From an uncultured Oscillospiraceae bacterium (GTDB taxonomy: Bacteria > Bacillota > Clostridia > Oscillospirales > Acutalibacteraceae): a DNA stretch of 64,000 nucleotides. Within the stretch, counting starts at the first letter, position 1; the number at the start of each line of letters is the position of its first letter. The notes under the pieces were generated by a model. That model did not search any database and was not told the DNA's origin. It worked only from the letters and a program-made list of their open reading frames with translations. Both the position numbers and the translations under genes were made by a program. Location: assembly GCA_902465155.1 (NCBI GenBank), contig CABQLY010000003.1, positions 62,001-126,000 of the forward strand, in the 5' to 3' direction. Of the stretch, positions 39,397 through 49,204 are shown one piece after another.

Positions 39397-41614
39397 AATA
39401 TTTCCTCCATTTAACGGTTTGGGTGGCGTTGGCGTTGTACGCAATGTTTTTCATTCCGGCCGAGCGGGCAAAGGCCTCTATTGCCGGCTTTTGCGCCGCC
39501 GCGCAGGATACTAAAATTTTTTCAAACTCGGCAGAGTTTAGGTTCGGCGGCAAAGCGGCGTAGCAAACCAAAATTTTGCGCTTGGCCGTGGCGTGCCGGG
39601 TAAGGGAGTACAGTGCCGAAGGGTTGGTTAAAACAATAACCGAGCAGCTTTTAAGGTTAATTACTGCGCCGGCCGAGGCTACGCAAACGGCGTCAAGCGC
39701 CGTGCCGTATTCGTAAAACGCGGTTTGGTTGTACGCCACCAGCTTTGCTGTGCTTTGGCGGCGCAGCTCGGTTACCTCGTTTAAAAGGGCGCCGCTTTTG
39801 GGGTAAAGTACAGCGCTTACCTTGTTGCCCTGCACTAAGGCGGTTGTGCCAACCGCAACGCTGCGGCTAAGCTCGGGCAGCAGCAAAACCGAGGCTGAGC
39901 TGCGCCCGGTTTTTAGCAGGGCGTTTTGCAGGGTGTTGCAGTTTTGGCTGCTGTCGCCCGCGCCAACCAAAACGGTTTGGCCCGGCGTTGTAATAACGGC
40001 CGAAAACCCGTACCCCAGCTTTACCGCCTGCACCGTTAGCACAGGGCGGTAATAAATTAAATAGCCGCAGCTAAGGGCGGTGCTAAGCCCAAAAAAGCCC
40101 GCAAGGGCAGCCGCCAAAAAGCGCAGCCGCTGCTTTTGCAGGTGGGTAAAAATAATTAGGCAGGCAAACGCAGCCGTTACCAAAAAATAAGGCAGCAGCT
40201 GTTCTAAGGTCGTATTAAAAACAATGCCCTCCGGCTCCGCTAACCGGCGAATTACCGTTATAATGTACTGTATGGGCTTTTCGCAGCAAAAAACCAACAG
40301 CTTTTTTAAGGGGTTAAAAATTGGGGGCAAAAACAAAACGGGCACGGTAACCAGCAATAAACAAAGGGTAACGGTGGTGGGGTAACCAATTAGCAGGTTG
40401 GTTACCGGTGCTATTAGCGAAATGTAGCCAAATACCAATACCACAATGGGAAAGGTAAAGTATTCGGCCGTTAGGGTTTGCGCAACGGCAAGCAGCACCG
40501 CCCGAACAGGCTTTTTGCAGTGCCCGCGAAACGGCAGTAAAAATACCCGCATTACATAAGGGCAGCCAAACAGCAGCCCAAAGGTAGCAAAAAACGAGAG
40601 CATTGCGGCTACATTAAAGCTTAAATAGGGGTTTAAAAAGCAGCAAACCGTTGCGGCAAAGCCTAAAGAATTCAGCGGCTCCGGCTTTAAGCGCAAAACG
40701 CGGCCCAAGGCAATAACGGCGTAGGTAAGCCCGGCCCGCATAATAGAGGGGGAAAACCCGCAAATCGCACAAAAAGCAAAAACAACCAATAGCTGCAGCA
40801 GGCCGCAGTGTCGTTTAGAAAGGCGCAATAGCCGAAAAACAAAATCAAAGGCCTGAAAAATAATGCCTAAATGCAGGCCCGAAACTACTAATACATGGCT
40901 TACGCCGGTTACCCGGGCGCAGGCTAAAAAGCGGGCGTCTAAGGCTTGCCTGTCCCCCAAAAGCAGGGCGCTGGAAAAATCGGCCGCCTCTTTTGAAAAA
41001 TAGCGGTAAAAGGCCTTGGTAACCGTTTGCCGAAAGCTGTAAAACACCGCGTAAAACGGGCGGTTTTGCCCCAGCTTATTTACGCTGCCCTGCACCCAGG
41101 CCGAAGCGTAAATTCCGTTAGAATACAGGCTGTTTTTATTTTCATCTAAGGTGTAAAATTTTACCGGAATTTTAATTTGGTCAAAAACCTGCAGGCTGGT
41201 TTTGGTGCTGTCTACCACCTGTATTTTAAGCTGCCGCGGAAAGGCAGTAATTTTTTGCTGCCCCGGCGCGGCGTTTAAAAGCAGTTGCTCGGCCTTTAGC
41301 GTGTAGGTAAAAATGTCGCCGTGATCCTCCGGGTAGTCTACAATGGTTCCAATAACGGTGGCGGTGCGTGTTTGCAGCTGCAAAGCGGGCTGCACATTTT
41401 TTAAAAAATTGTAATACCCGGTAAAGCAAAACGCCGCAACCAGCAAAAGGCAAAGCCCAAACCGCAGCCCGGCCGAACGCTTTACCGTTAGCAAAATAAG
41501 GGCCGCAAGGGCCAAAATTCCGCCTAAAATAAAACAAAAGCAGGGTGGTAAAAGGGTCAAGGCGGCGGAACACAGCAAAATTGCCGCGCCGGAATAAAAG
41601 AAAACCCTGACCAT
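39386..41614 (-). CDS. comEC: ComEC/Rec2-type DNA-import channel with degenerate hydrolase domain
   Basis: Membrane channel for uptake of single-stranded DNA in natural transformation. The 742-residue protein has an N-terminal OB-like ComEC domain (DUF4131 region, about 30-190), the competence domain with VTGVSHVLVVSGLHLGI (about 240-256) and many helices, and a C-terminal beta-lactamase-fold region (about 525-742). In that region the expected zinc motif HXHXDH is missing; where it should be the sequence reads VLLLPELSRSVAVG. The ATG at 41614 is preferred to a TTG three codons earlier because AGCAGG lies 9 nt upstream. Other com genes are not in the window. Confidence 0.88.
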   Translation of the reverse strand: MVRVFFYSGAAILLCSAALTLLPPCFCFILGGILALAALILLTVKRSAGLRFGLCLLLVAAFCFTGYYNFLKNVQPALQLQTRTATVIGTIVDYPEDHGDIFTYTLKAEQLLLNAAPGQQKITAFPRQLKIQVVDSTKTSLQVFDQIKIPVKFYTLDENKNSLYSNGIYASAWVQGSVNKLGQNRPFYAVFYSFRQTVTKAFYRYFSKEAADFSSALLLGDRQALDARFLACARVTGVSHVLVVSGLHLGIIFQAFDFVFRLLRLSKRHCGLLQLLVVFAFCAICGFSPSIMRAGLTYAVIALGRVLRLKPEPLNSLGFAATVCCFLNPYLSFNVAAMLSFFATFGLLFGCPYVMRVFLLPFRGHCKKPVRAVLLAVAQTLTAEYFTFPIVVLVFGYISLIAPVTNLLIGYPTTVTLCLLLVTVPVLFLPPIFNPLKKLLVFCCEKPIQYIITVIRRLAEPEGIVFNTTLEQLLPYFLVTAAFACLIIFTHLQKQRLRFLAAALAGFFGLSTALSCGYLIYYRPVLTVQAVKLGYGFSAVITTPGQTVLVGAGDSSQNCNTLQNALLKTGRSSASVLLLPELSRSVAVGTTALVQGNKVSAVLYPKSGALLNEVTELRRQSTAKLVAYNQTAFYEYGTALDAVCVASAGAVINLKSCSVIVLTNPSALYSLTRHATAKRKILVCYAALPPNLNSAEFEKILVSCAAAQKPAIEAFARSAGMKNIAYNANATQTVKWRKYYVE

Positions 41615-41753
41615 AATAATCAACCTGCTTTAAAAAAGTGTTAAAATTTTTGTTTACCTTAGGGGGTAGAAGTCGCCCGTTTTAGCGCCAAAGGCTTGCC
41701 GGCTGCCAAAGGCAGCGAAAAACCGCTGTTTTGGGCAGCTAATTTAACCGGCT

Positions 41754-41863
41754 GTTGAACCTATAAGCCAACCAATAAGCCGTTAAACCTATAAGCCAAC
41801 CAATAAGCCGTTGAACCAATAAAATATAAAGCAAAAATAAAGTGTAAAGCAAAAATAAAGCGT
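41754..41863. repeat. Two adjacent tandem duplications
   Basis: A 28-bp unit starts at 41754 and 41782 (GTT(G/A)AACCTATAAGCCAACC..., differing at one base) with a partial third from 41810. Directly after it an 18-bp unit AAAGCAAAAATAAAGTGT/CG starts at 41828 and 41846. They lie between the HIT gene and comEC. Confidence 0.9.
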
Positions 41864-41899
41864 TTTTAGCGGGCAGCCTTAAACGGCAAAAAAGCCTAA

Positions 41900-42238
41900 T
41901 TAGCCCGGGGGCCAGGCAAGGTTGCGCCGCGCCAACAGGTGAAAGTGCAGGTGGCCAACGGTCTGGCCGCCATCCTCCCCGCAATTGGTAACAACCCGAA
42001 AACCCTTTTCAAGGTTTTGCTCGGCGGCAATTTTTGCAATGGCCTCAAACACCTTGGCAATAACAGCGCTGTTTTGGCCGTTAATTTCGGCCGCGCTTGC
42101 AAGGTGCTGCTTTGGAATTACAATTACATGAAAAGGGGCTTGCGGGTCAATATCCTCAAAGGCGTAAACGCTTTCGTCCTCGTACACCTTTTTGCTGGGA
42201 ATTTCGCCCGCCACTATTTTGCAAAACAAACAATCCAT
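41900..42238 (-). CDS. HIT-family purine nucleoside phosphoramidase (HinT-like)
   Basis: Nucleotide hydrolase of the histidine-triad family. The 112-residue protein begins CLFCKIVAGEIPSKKVYEDE and has the triad GHLHFHLL (H96, H98, H100) and the C-terminal WPPG that defines the HINT branch. The ATG at 42238 follows AAAGGAATG. It lies 48 bp after alaS. Confidence 0.95.
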   Translation of the reverse strand: MDCLFCKIVAGEIPSKKVYEDESVYAFEDIDPQAPFHVIVIPKQHLASAAEINGQNSAVIAKVFEAIAKIAAEQNLEKGFRVVTNCGEDGGQTVGHLHFHLLARRNLAWPPG

Positions 42239-42286
42239 TCGGTGTTCATTCCTTTCTGTTCGGTTAGCCTTGTGGATTTACCAAAG

Positions 42287-44902
42287 CTATTCTACCAAAT
42301 TTTTGGCGGCAGCAATTGCTTCGGCGGCTTTGCTAAGGTCTTTGCCGCCGGCCATGGCAAAATCGGGCCGGCCACCGCCGTTTCCGCCGGCAATTTTGGC
42401 AACCTCGCGCACTAAGTTACCGGCGTGGCAGCCGTTTTGCACGGCATTTTTGCCGCAGCCGCAAACAAAGGTTAGCTTTTCGCCGCTCAAGGCCGCTAAA
42501 ACAATTACGGCGTTGGGCTCGGCGCTTTTCAGCTGCTCGCAAACGGTGCGGGCGGCGGCCGAATCGGTGTTTTGCAGCACTTCGGCAATTAGGGTGCAGT
42601 TTTTCAGCGGCGTGCCCTTTTGCAGTAAAGCGTCGGTTTTGCCGGCTGCCAGCTTGCCCTCTAAGCTTTCAATTAATTTATCCTTTTGTTTTAGCTCGGC
42701 GGCAACGGCGGCTGCCTTAGCGGCCAGCTCGTGCACATTGCCAATTTTAAGGGCTGCGGCGGTTTCGGTCAGCTGGGATTTGTAATCCTCCAACAAGAGC
42801 AAAACATTTTCGCCCGTTACGGCCTCAATGCGGCGTACGCCGGCCGCAACCGAGCTTTCGGTAACAATTTTAAATAGGCCAATTTGCGCGGTGTTTTCAA
42901 CATGGGTGCCGCCGCAAAATTCAATCGAATAATCCTTGGCCGAAACCACCCGAACAACATCGCCGTATTTTTCGCCAAACAGGGCCATGGCGCCAAGCTT
43001 TTTGGCCTCCTCTATTGGCATTTCGGTAGAAAGAACCGGCACGGCGGCCAAAACCGAGCGGTTTACCTCTGCTTCTACGGCGGTAAGCTCGGCCGGCGTT
43101 AGGGCGGCAAAATGGGTAAAGTCAAAGCGAACGGCCTTTTCGTTCACCAGCTGGCCGGCCTGCTCAACATGGTCGCCCAGCACCTTGCGCAAAGCGGCCT
43201 GCAGCAGGTGCGCCGCCGTGTGATTGCGGCGAATAGCCATGCGGCGGGACTCGTTAATTTCGGCGGTAACGGCGTCGCCCACCGTTACCATGCCGGTTTT
43301 AACGGTGCCGGCGTGTAAAAACAGGCCGTTGCCGTTTTTGGTGGTGTTTTTAACCTCAAATTCAAAATCCGGGGCGGTAATCAGGCCGGTGTCGCCAACC
43401 TGGCCGCCGCTCTCGGCGTAAAACGGGGTGGCGTTCAGCACTAAAACGGCGTCCTCCCCCGCAAGGGCGGTTTGGGCGCGCTCACCGTTTTTAACAATGG
43501 CCTGCAGTGTGGCCGTGGCGGTGTTTTGGGTGTAGCCGGTAAAGCTTGTGGCTAAAAGGCCGTCTAAAACCGAATCGTCACCCTTCCAGGCGTTGGTATC
43601 GGCCGCTTTACGGGCGGCACGGGCGCGCTGCTTTTGCTCGTCCATAAGCCGTTTAAAGCCTTCCTCATCTACCGCAATGCCTTTTTCGGCTAAAATGTCC
43701 CGCGTTAGGTCTAACGGGAACCCGTAGGTGTCGTTCAGCTTAAAGGCGTCCTCCCCCGAAAGGGTTTTAATGCCCGAATGAATCATGCTGTTCAGCAGGC
43801 TCAAGCCTTGGTCAATGGTTTTAGAGAAGCTTTCCTCCTCAAACCCTACTACCTTTTTAATTAAGGCCTTTTTGGTTTTCAGCTCGGGGTAGGCGTCGCC
43901 GCTTTCCTGCACAACGGTATCTACCAGCTCGGTTAAAAACGGGCGCTCAATGCCAAGCAGGCGGCCGTGGCGGGCAGCCCGGCGCAGCAGCCGGCGCAGT
44001 ACATAGCCGCGCCCCTCGTTCGAGGGCATTACCCCGTCGGAGATCATAAAGCAGGACGAACGAATATGGTCGGTAATAACGCGCATGGAAACATCATTTT
44101 GCGCGTTGGTTTTGTAGGCAATGCCGCAAATTTTGGCAAGGTGTTTAATAATGTTTTGAATGGTGTCAACCTCAAAAAGGTTATCTACCCCCTGTGAAAT
44201 GCAGGCCAGTCGCTCTAACCCCATGCCGGTGTCAATGTTCGGGTGGTCCAGCCGGCTGTAATGGCCTTTGCCGTCCGAGTCAAACTGGGTAAAAACAAGG
44301 TTCCAAAATTCAACATAGCGATCGCACTCGCAGCCAACGCCGCAATCCGGCTTGCCGCAGCCGTACTTTTCGCCGCGGTCGTAATGCAGCTCCGAGCAGG
44401 GGCCGCAGGGGCCGGTTCCGTGCTCCCAAAAATTGTCCTCCTTGCCCATGCGCACAATGCGATCGGGCGAAACGCCAACCTCTTTGGTCCAAATTTCAAA
44501 GGCTTCGTCGTCATCCTCGTAAATGGTAACCCAAAGCTTGTCTACCGGCATTTTTAAAACCTCGGTGCAAAACTCCCAGGCCCAAGCCGTTGCTTCGTGC
44601 TTAAAATAATCCCCAAACGAAAAATTGCCCAGCATTTCAAAAAAAGTGCCGTGGCGGGCCGTTTTGCCAACCTGCTCAATATCCGGCGTGCGAATACATT
44701 TTTGGCAGGTAGTAACCCGCTTACGGGGCGGGGTAATTTCCCCGGTAAAATACTTTTTCATTGGCGCCATGCCCGAGTTAATTAACAGCAGGGACTTATC
44801 ATGATCCGGCACCAGCGAAAAGCTGTTTAGCCGCAAATGGCCCTTGCTTTCAAAAAAGCTTAAATATTTTTCTCTTAGCGTGTTGAGAGACATCCATTCC
44901 AT
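42287..44902 (-). CDS. alaS: Alanyl-tRNA synthetase
   Basis: Charges tRNA-Ala and edits mischarged Ser/Gly. The 871-residue protein has class II motifs (motif 1 HGTFFEMLGNFSFGDYFK, motif 3 GMGLERLA), the editing domain with HTAAHLLQAAL and CGGTHVENT, and the C-terminal DHHA1/C-Ala domain (GGGRPDFAMAGG). The ATG at 44902 is the family start (MEWMSLNTLREKYLSFFESKGH). Its 60-nt leader is too short for a T-box, unusual in Clostridia. Confidence 0.97.
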   Translation of the reverse strand: MEWMSLNTLREKYLSFFESKGHLRLNSFSLVPDHDKSLLLINSGMAPMKKYFTGEITPPRKRVTTCQKCIRTPDIEQVGKTARHGTFFEMLGNFSFGDYFKHEATAWAWEFCTEVLKMPVDKLWVTIYEDDDEAFEIWTKEVGVSPDRIVRMGKEDNFWEHGTGPCGPCSELHYDRGEKYGCGKPDCGVGCECDRYVEFWNLVFTQFDSDGKGHYSRLDHPNIDTGMGLERLACISQGVDNLFEVDTIQNIIKHLAKICGIAYKTNAQNDVSMRVITDHIRSSCFMISDGVMPSNEGRGYVLRRLLRRAARHGRLLGIERPFLTELVDTVVQESGDAYPELKTKKALIKKVVGFEEESFSKTIDQGLSLLNSMIHSGIKTLSGEDAFKLNDTYGFPLDLTRDILAEKGIAVDEEGFKRLMDEQKQRARAARKAADTNAWKGDDSVLDGLLATSFTGYTQNTATATLQAIVKNGERAQTALAGEDAVLVLNATPFYAESGGQVGDTGLITAPDFEFEVKNTTKNGNGLFLHAGTVKTGMVTVGDAVTAEINESRRMAIRRNHTAAHLLQAALRKVLGDHVEQAGQLVNEKAVRFDFTHFAALTPAELTAVEAEVNRSVLAAVPVLSTEMPIEEAKKLGAMALFGEKYGDVVRVVSAKDYSIEFCGGTHVENTAQIGLFKIVTESSVAAGVRRIEAVTGENVLLLLEDYKSQLTETAAALKIGNVHELAAKAAAVAAELKQKDKLIESLEGKLAAGKTDALLQKGTPLKNCTLIAEVLQNTDSAAARTVCEQLKSAEPNAVIVLAALSGEKLTFVCGCGKNAVQNGCHAGNLVREVAKIAGGNGGGRPDFAMAGGKDLSKAAEAIAAAKNLVE

Positions 44903-44966
44903 ACTTTAAACTACACCTCAAATTAAGCGGCAAAAGCCAAGCTTTGCCTTACAATATGCAAGGTTA

Positions 44967-44995
44967 ATTATATGCTTTTGGGCCTAATTTGTCAA
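44967..44995 (-). promoter_or_regulatory. Consensus sigma-A promoter of alaS-HIT
   Basis: On the complement strand TTGACA (44990-44995) and TATAAT (44967-44972), 17-bp spacer. Confidence 0.9.
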
Positions 44996-45033
44996 GTGCT
45001 GCGGCAAAAACAGCCCGCCCAACCGGTTTTGGG

Positions 45034-45062
45034 TTGACTTAAAACCCCGCCCGATTTATAAT
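45034..45062 (+). promoter_or_regulatory. sigma-A promoter of the FAD oxidoreductase gene
   Basis: TTGACT (45034-45039) and TATAAT (45057-45062), 17-bp spacer, diverging from the alaS promoter 40 bp away. Confidence 0.85.
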
Positions 45063-45129
45063 ATAAGTTAATCAACTGCCGTGATTGGCAGAATAGCTAA
45101 TTGCATTTGTGCAAAAAAGGGGATTTATT

Positions 45130-46419
45130 ATGCTGCATTTTGAAAAGGAAGTACCGCTAAAGGGCGAGTACGAAATTATTGTTGCCGGCGGCGGCGTGGC
45201 CGGGGTAGCGGCGGCCGTTACGGCGGCCAGAGCCGGCAAGCGCGTGCTGTTAATTGAAAAAAGCGTTAAGCTGGGCGGCTTGGCTACCTTGGGGCTGGTA
45301 AACTTTTTTGTGCCAATGTGCAACGGGCGCGGCAAGCAAATTATTTTTGGCATGGCCGAGGAGCTTTTGCGCCGCAGCATTGCCTACGGGTACAGCAGCC
45401 TGCCAAAGGAGTTTGAAAACGGCAAAATTGCCCCCGAAATATTAAAGCAATACGCCGAAAGGGGCAAGCTTCCGCCGCGGTACATGACCCGCTTTTCGGC
45501 CGAGATCTTTGCCCTGGTTTTAACCGAGCTTTGCCAAACCGAGGGGGTTGAGCTGCTGTTTGATACCGTTGTGACCCACACTGTTGCCACGGCCGACGAC
45601 GCTAAAATTTTGCGCGGCTTGGTGGTGGAGAATAAATCCGGCATTGGCTATTACCGCGCCAAGGAGTTTATTGACGCCACCGGCGACGGTGATGTTATGG
45701 CTAAAATGCAGCTGCCTACCGTAACCCGCGGCAATTACCACACCTACTACGGCTTTCAGGTAACGCTGGAAAGCTGCAAGCAGGCTGTAGAACAGCAGAA
45801 TATTGACTACGCCGTAACCCCCTGCTACGGCGGCAACGCCAACCTTTACGGCGGCGCCCACCCGCAGGAGATTCCGCTTTACAACGGCACGAAGGCCGAG
45901 GAGGTTAACCGCTATTTAATTAGCAACCAGCTGCAAATGTTAGAGCGGCTAAAGGCGCAAAACCGGCTGGAGCGGGATGTTGTGACCCTGCCGGGGATGC
46001 CGCAGTTTCGCACCACTCGCCGCATAGACGGCGACTACACCCTGACCGAGCAGGACGCCTTTTGCCATTTTGAGGATTCGATTGGCGCTATTTGCGATTT
46101 TGACCGCCGGGATTATTTATTTGAAATTCCTTACCGTACCATGGTAAAATCGGGGTACGATAATATTATTACCGCCGGCCGTACCGTAGCGGGCGAGGGC
46201 TACGCTTGGGATGTGCTGCGGGTTATTCCCCCGGCTATTATTACCGGGCAGGCCGCCGGGCAGGCTGCCGCGCACGCGTTAAACGAGGGCTGTGCCGTAG
46301 CCGCGGTAAATATGCCGGCTTTGCAGGCGGCGCTGGCGCAGCAACAGGTGCTCATTCATTTTAATAACGCCGATGTGCCGGAAAAGGCAGAAAACATTCA
46401 CGAGAATAACGATAATTAG
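45130..46419 (+). CDS. FAD-dependent oxidoreductase (PF12831 type)
   Basis: A 429-residue flavoprotein with the N-terminal FAD motif IIVAGGGVAGVAAAVTAARAGKRVLLIEK, LGGLATLGLVNFFVPM, the internal GATGDGD-type FIDATGDGDVMAKM, and the C-terminal TAGRTVAGEGYAWDVLRVIPPAIITGQAAGQAAAHAL. This is the FAD_oxidored (DUF/PF12831) family found beside glycoside hydrolases in gut anaerobes; substrates are unknown. The ATG at 45130 follows AAGGGGAT. Monocistronic with its own promoter, followed by an amylase-family gene. Confidence 0.9.
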   Translation: MLHFEKEVPLKGEYEIIVAGGGVAGVAAAVTAARAGKRVLLIEKSVKLGGLATLGLVNFFVPMCNGRGKQIIFGMAEELLRRSIAYGYSSLPKEFENGKIAPEILKQYAERGKLPPRYMTRFSAEIFALVLTELCQTEGVELLFDTVVTHTVATADDAKILRGLVVENKSGIGYYRAKEFIDATGDGDVMAKMQLPTVTRGNYHTYYGFQVTLESCKQAVEQQNIDYAVTPCYGGNANLYGGAHPQEIPLYNGTKAEEVNRYLISNQLQMLERLKAQNRLERDVVTLPGMPQFRTTRRIDGDYTLTEQDAFCHFEDSIGAICDFDRRDYLFEIPYRTMVKSGYDNIITAGRTVAGEGYAWDVLRVIPPAIITGQAAGQAAAHALNEGCAVAAVNMPALQAALAQQQVLIHFNNADVPEKAENIHENNDN

Positions 46420-46581
46420 TAGGTTCGTAAGCCAAAATGGCAATAATGAATAAGCCGGCTGCTTTTGGGCCTTTGCCAAGCCGCAAAAACGCAGCTATGC
46501 GGCCCCGGCTTAGCAAAAGCAGGGGCCGGGGTGGCTGCTTTGGGCTAAAAACCAAGATATTTTTTTCGGAGCGTTGTATTC

Positions 46582-48447
46582 ATGCTAAGATGTATGCCCT
46601 TTGTAGAGGGGGACTTATTTTATAAATCGTTACCCGGCAGCGTTCGGGCAGAGCAGCCGTTGGTGCTAAAGCTTTTGCTGCCGCCGGACGGGTATGTAAA
46701 AGGCGCGGTGGCGGTTTTTAACCGTGACGGCGCCGGGGAGCAGCGTTTTGAGCTGCTGCCGGACGGCTATATTGCCGAAAACGGCTTTTACACCCGCAGC
46801 TGTACCGTAACCCTGCCGGAGGGGCTTTATTTTTACCACTTTATTATGTACACCGTAGAGGGGGAGCGGCTGCTTTTAAATAAGGGCGGCGGCGTAGGGG
46901 AGTTTGACCCGCCAAACGGCACCCCTTTTCAGCTAACGGTGTTTGAAAAAAACTTTGAAACGCCGGACTGGGTAAAGGGCGGCATTATTTACCAAATTTT
47001 TCCCGACCGTTTTTACAAGGCCGAGCTAAAGGCCGAAATTCCGCCCGACCGCTATTTGCAAACCCAGTGGGGCGCGCAGCCGGAGTACCGGCAGCCAAAG
47101 CCGCCGCAGCAAAAAACCTTGGGGAACGACTATTTTGGCGGCAACCTAAAGGGCATTACCCAAAAGCTGCCGTATTTGCAAAGCCTTGGGGTAACTGTGA
47201 TTTATTTAAACCCGATTTTTGAGGCGCACTCTAACCACCGTTACAACACGGCCGATTATTTTAAAATTGACCCCATGCTGGGTACCGAGCAGGATTTTAT
47301 AACCCTTTGCCAAGCGGCAAAAAAACGCGGCATTGCCGTTATTTTAGACGGCGTATTTTCTCACACCGGGGACGATAGCCGTTATTTTAACCGCTACAAC
47401 CGCTACCCCACCGTAGGGGCCTACAACAGCCCGCAATCGCCCTATTACCCGTGGTACAAGTTTAACCGTTACCCCGATGATTACGCCAGCTGGTGGGGGG
47501 TAAAGTCGCTGCCGGAGCTGGAGGAAAACAACCCCGATTACACCGAATTTATTACCGGCGAAAACGGCGTGCTGCGCTACTGGCTGCGCCGGGGGGCGGC
47601 CGGCTTTCGGTTAGATGTTGCCGACGAGCTGCCGGATGAATTTTTAAACCGGGTGCGCGCGGCCATAAAGGCCGAAAATCCCAACGCCTTTTTGCTGGGC
47701 GAGGTTTGGGAGGATGCCTCCAACAAAATTAGCTACGGCAAACGCCGGCAGTTTATTCGCGGTCGGCAGTTAGATAGCGTAATGAACTACCCCTTTGCCA
47801 ACGCGATTGTTCGGTTTTTGCGCGGCGGGTCGGCGGCCGATTTTGTTGCCGCGGTGCAAACCGTTTGCAACAATTACCCGAAACCGGTGTTAGATACTTT
47901 AATGAACCACATTGGCACGCACGACACCGCCCGCATTTTAACCGTTTTGGGCGGCGAGCCTGCAAACGGCCGCGGGCGCGATTGGCAGGGGCAGCAGCAG
48001 CTAAGCCCGGCCGAGTACAGCTGTGCGGTAAACCGGCTGTGCGGGGCGGCGCTGCTGCAGTACACCTTAGTGGGCGTGCCCTCCCTTTACTATGGCGATG
48101 AGGCCGGCCTTACCGGCTACGGCGACCCGTTTTGCCGCGGCTGCTTTCCCTGGGGCAAGGCCGATGAAAACCTAACGGCCTACTACCAAAGGCTGGGCCG
48201 CGCCAGAAGAAGCTGCAAGGCCTTTGCCAAAGGCAGCTTAGAATTTTTAACCGTGCAGGAAAAGCTGGTTGCCTACCGCCGGCAGGACGGCGAAAGCTGC
48301 GCTTTGGTAGCGGTAAACCGAAACGATTACCCCGTTACGGTAGATTTTAACGCCCCGCTGCAAAAGTTCCACTTAATTTTTGGCAATGCGGTGCAGGGCA
48401 GCAAAATAAAGGTGGAGCCCTTTGGGCTTTGCCTGCTAACGAAATAG
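46582..48447 (+). CDS. GH13 glycosidase (neopullulanase/maltogenic amylase-like)
   Basis: Intracellular alpha-glucan or maltodextrin hydrolase (no signal peptide). The 621-residue protein has an N-terminal beta domain of CBM34 type (about 1-125), a (beta/alpha)8 catalytic barrel starting at WVKGGIIYQIFPDRFY, with the GH13 regions DGVFSHTG (256-263), GFRLDVADE (nucleophile D345), LLGEVWED (acid/base E374) and HIGTHDTA (D448), and a C-terminal beta domain. The CBM34 plus GH13 pattern is that of subfamily 20 enzymes acting on cyclodextrins, pullulan and maltodextrins. ATG with CGGAG about 10 nt upstream. It ends 9 bp before the vanZ gene. Confidence 0.93.
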   Translation: MLRCMPFVEGDLFYKSLPGSVRAEQPLVLKLLLPPDGYVKGAVAVFNRDGAGEQRFELLPDGYIAENGFYTRSCTVTLPEGLYFYHFIMYTVEGERLLLNKGGGVGEFDPPNGTPFQLTVFEKNFETPDWVKGGIIYQIFPDRFYKAELKAEIPPDRYLQTQWGAQPEYRQPKPPQQKTLGNDYFGGNLKGITQKLPYLQSLGVTVIYLNPIFEAHSNHRYNTADYFKIDPMLGTEQDFITLCQAAKKRGIAVILDGVFSHTGDDSRYFNRYNRYPTVGAYNSPQSPYYPWYKFNRYPDDYASWWGVKSLPELEENNPDYTEFITGENGVLRYWLRRGAAGFRLDVADELPDEFLNRVRAAIKAENPNAFLLGEVWEDASNKISYGKRRQFIRGRQLDSVMNYPFANAIVRFLRGGSAADFVAAVQTVCNNYPKPVLDTLMNHIGTHDTARILTVLGGEPANGRGRDWQGQQQLSPAEYSCAVNRLCGAALLQYTLVGVPSLYYGDEAGLTGYGDPFCRGCFPWGKADENLTAYYQRLGRARRSCKAFAKGSLEFLTVQEKLVAYRRQDGESCALVAVNRNDYPVTVDFNAPLQKFHLIFGNAVQGSKIKVEPFGLCLLTK

Positions 48448-48456
48448 GGGATTATT

Positions 48457-48948
48457 TTGAAAAGAAAAATTTTTACATTCGTGCTGTGCGGGGCTATTGT
48501 TTTAACCGTGCTGTTTATTTTTTCGCAGTCGCTTTTAGGGGTTTCGGCCTCGCAGAAGGAGAGCGGAAGCGTGTTGAAGGCCGTTTCCCCGGTTTTAGAG
48601 GTTTTTGTAGGCCGGGGGAATGTAACCGACCATTTGGTTCGTAAGCTTGCCCATTTTACCGAGTTTTTTGCTTTGGGGGCCGAGCTTTCGGTGCTGCTTT
48701 GGGTTCGTGGAGCCGTGGGGGTTCAGCGCTATTTAAACGGGCTTTTTGCCGGGGCGGCGGTAGCTTTATGCGATGAAACCGTGCAGCTGTTTACCGGCCG
48801 CGGCTCGCAGGTGCAGGATGTTTGGTTAGATATTTTCGGTGCCGTTTGCGGCCTGCTTTTTGTAGCCTTGCTGCGGGCGCTGGCAGCCGCTTTTAAAGCG
48901 CGCCGCCAAGGTTGGCCCAAAAAGCAGCCGGAACAAGGCAACAATTAA
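48457..48948 (+). CDS. VanZ-like membrane protein
   Basis: A 163-residue protein with four hydrophobic helices and the VanZ signatures SGSVLKAV...DHLVRKLAHFTEFFALGAELSVLL and CDETVQLFTGRGSQVQDVWLDIFGAVCG. VanZ-family members confer low-level teicoplanin resistance in one context, but most have no known role. TTG start at 48457 with AGGGGA overlapping the end of the glycosidase gene, so coupled translation. Confidence 0.9.
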   Translation: MKRKIFTFVLCGAIVLTVLFIFSQSLLGVSASQKESGSVLKAVSPVLEVFVGRGNVTDHLVRKLAHFTEFFALGAELSVLLWVRGAVGVQRYLNGLFAGAAVALCDETVQLFTGRGSQVQDVWLDIFGAVCGLLFVALLRALAAAFKARRQGWPKKQPEQGNN

Positions 48949-49125
48949 TTTGCAAGGCTTAAAACAAAGGCGCGGGGCGCCAAAGCCAAAGGTTAAAACC
49001 AAACCGCAACCCTTTAAAACCGGCTAACAGCTGTAATAGTTAACACTAAAGCTTTAAAACAGCCAATGGGTTTAAAAGCAGTCAACAGGTTTAAAAACAG
49101 CGCGCATTTAAAAAGCCAAATAAAA
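48949..49125. other. Spacer after vanZ, before the tandem array
   Basis: AAA/TTTAA-rich with near repeats of TTTAAAA-CAG around 49050-49110; no gene found. Together with the array and terminator it makes a 332-bp spacer. Confidence 0.45.
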
Positions 49126-49199
49126 AATCGGCACCGAAAAGTTAGCACCAAAAAAAGTTAGCACCAAAAAAATCAGCACCAAAAAGTTAGTACCAAAAA
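49126..49199. repeat. Tandem array of 13-16-bp A-rich units
   Basis: Five variants of GTTAGCACCAAAAAAA at about 49126, 49141, 49157, 49173 and 49186, the two at 49141 and 49157 identical over 16 bp. It directly precedes the terminator. Confidence 0.85.
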
Positions 49200-49204
49200 T
49201 TTAA

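Noticed and set aside
44903..44966. T-box riboswitch before alaS
   Set aside because: The predicted transcript leader is only about 60 nt and lacks the T-box sequence and specifier stem.
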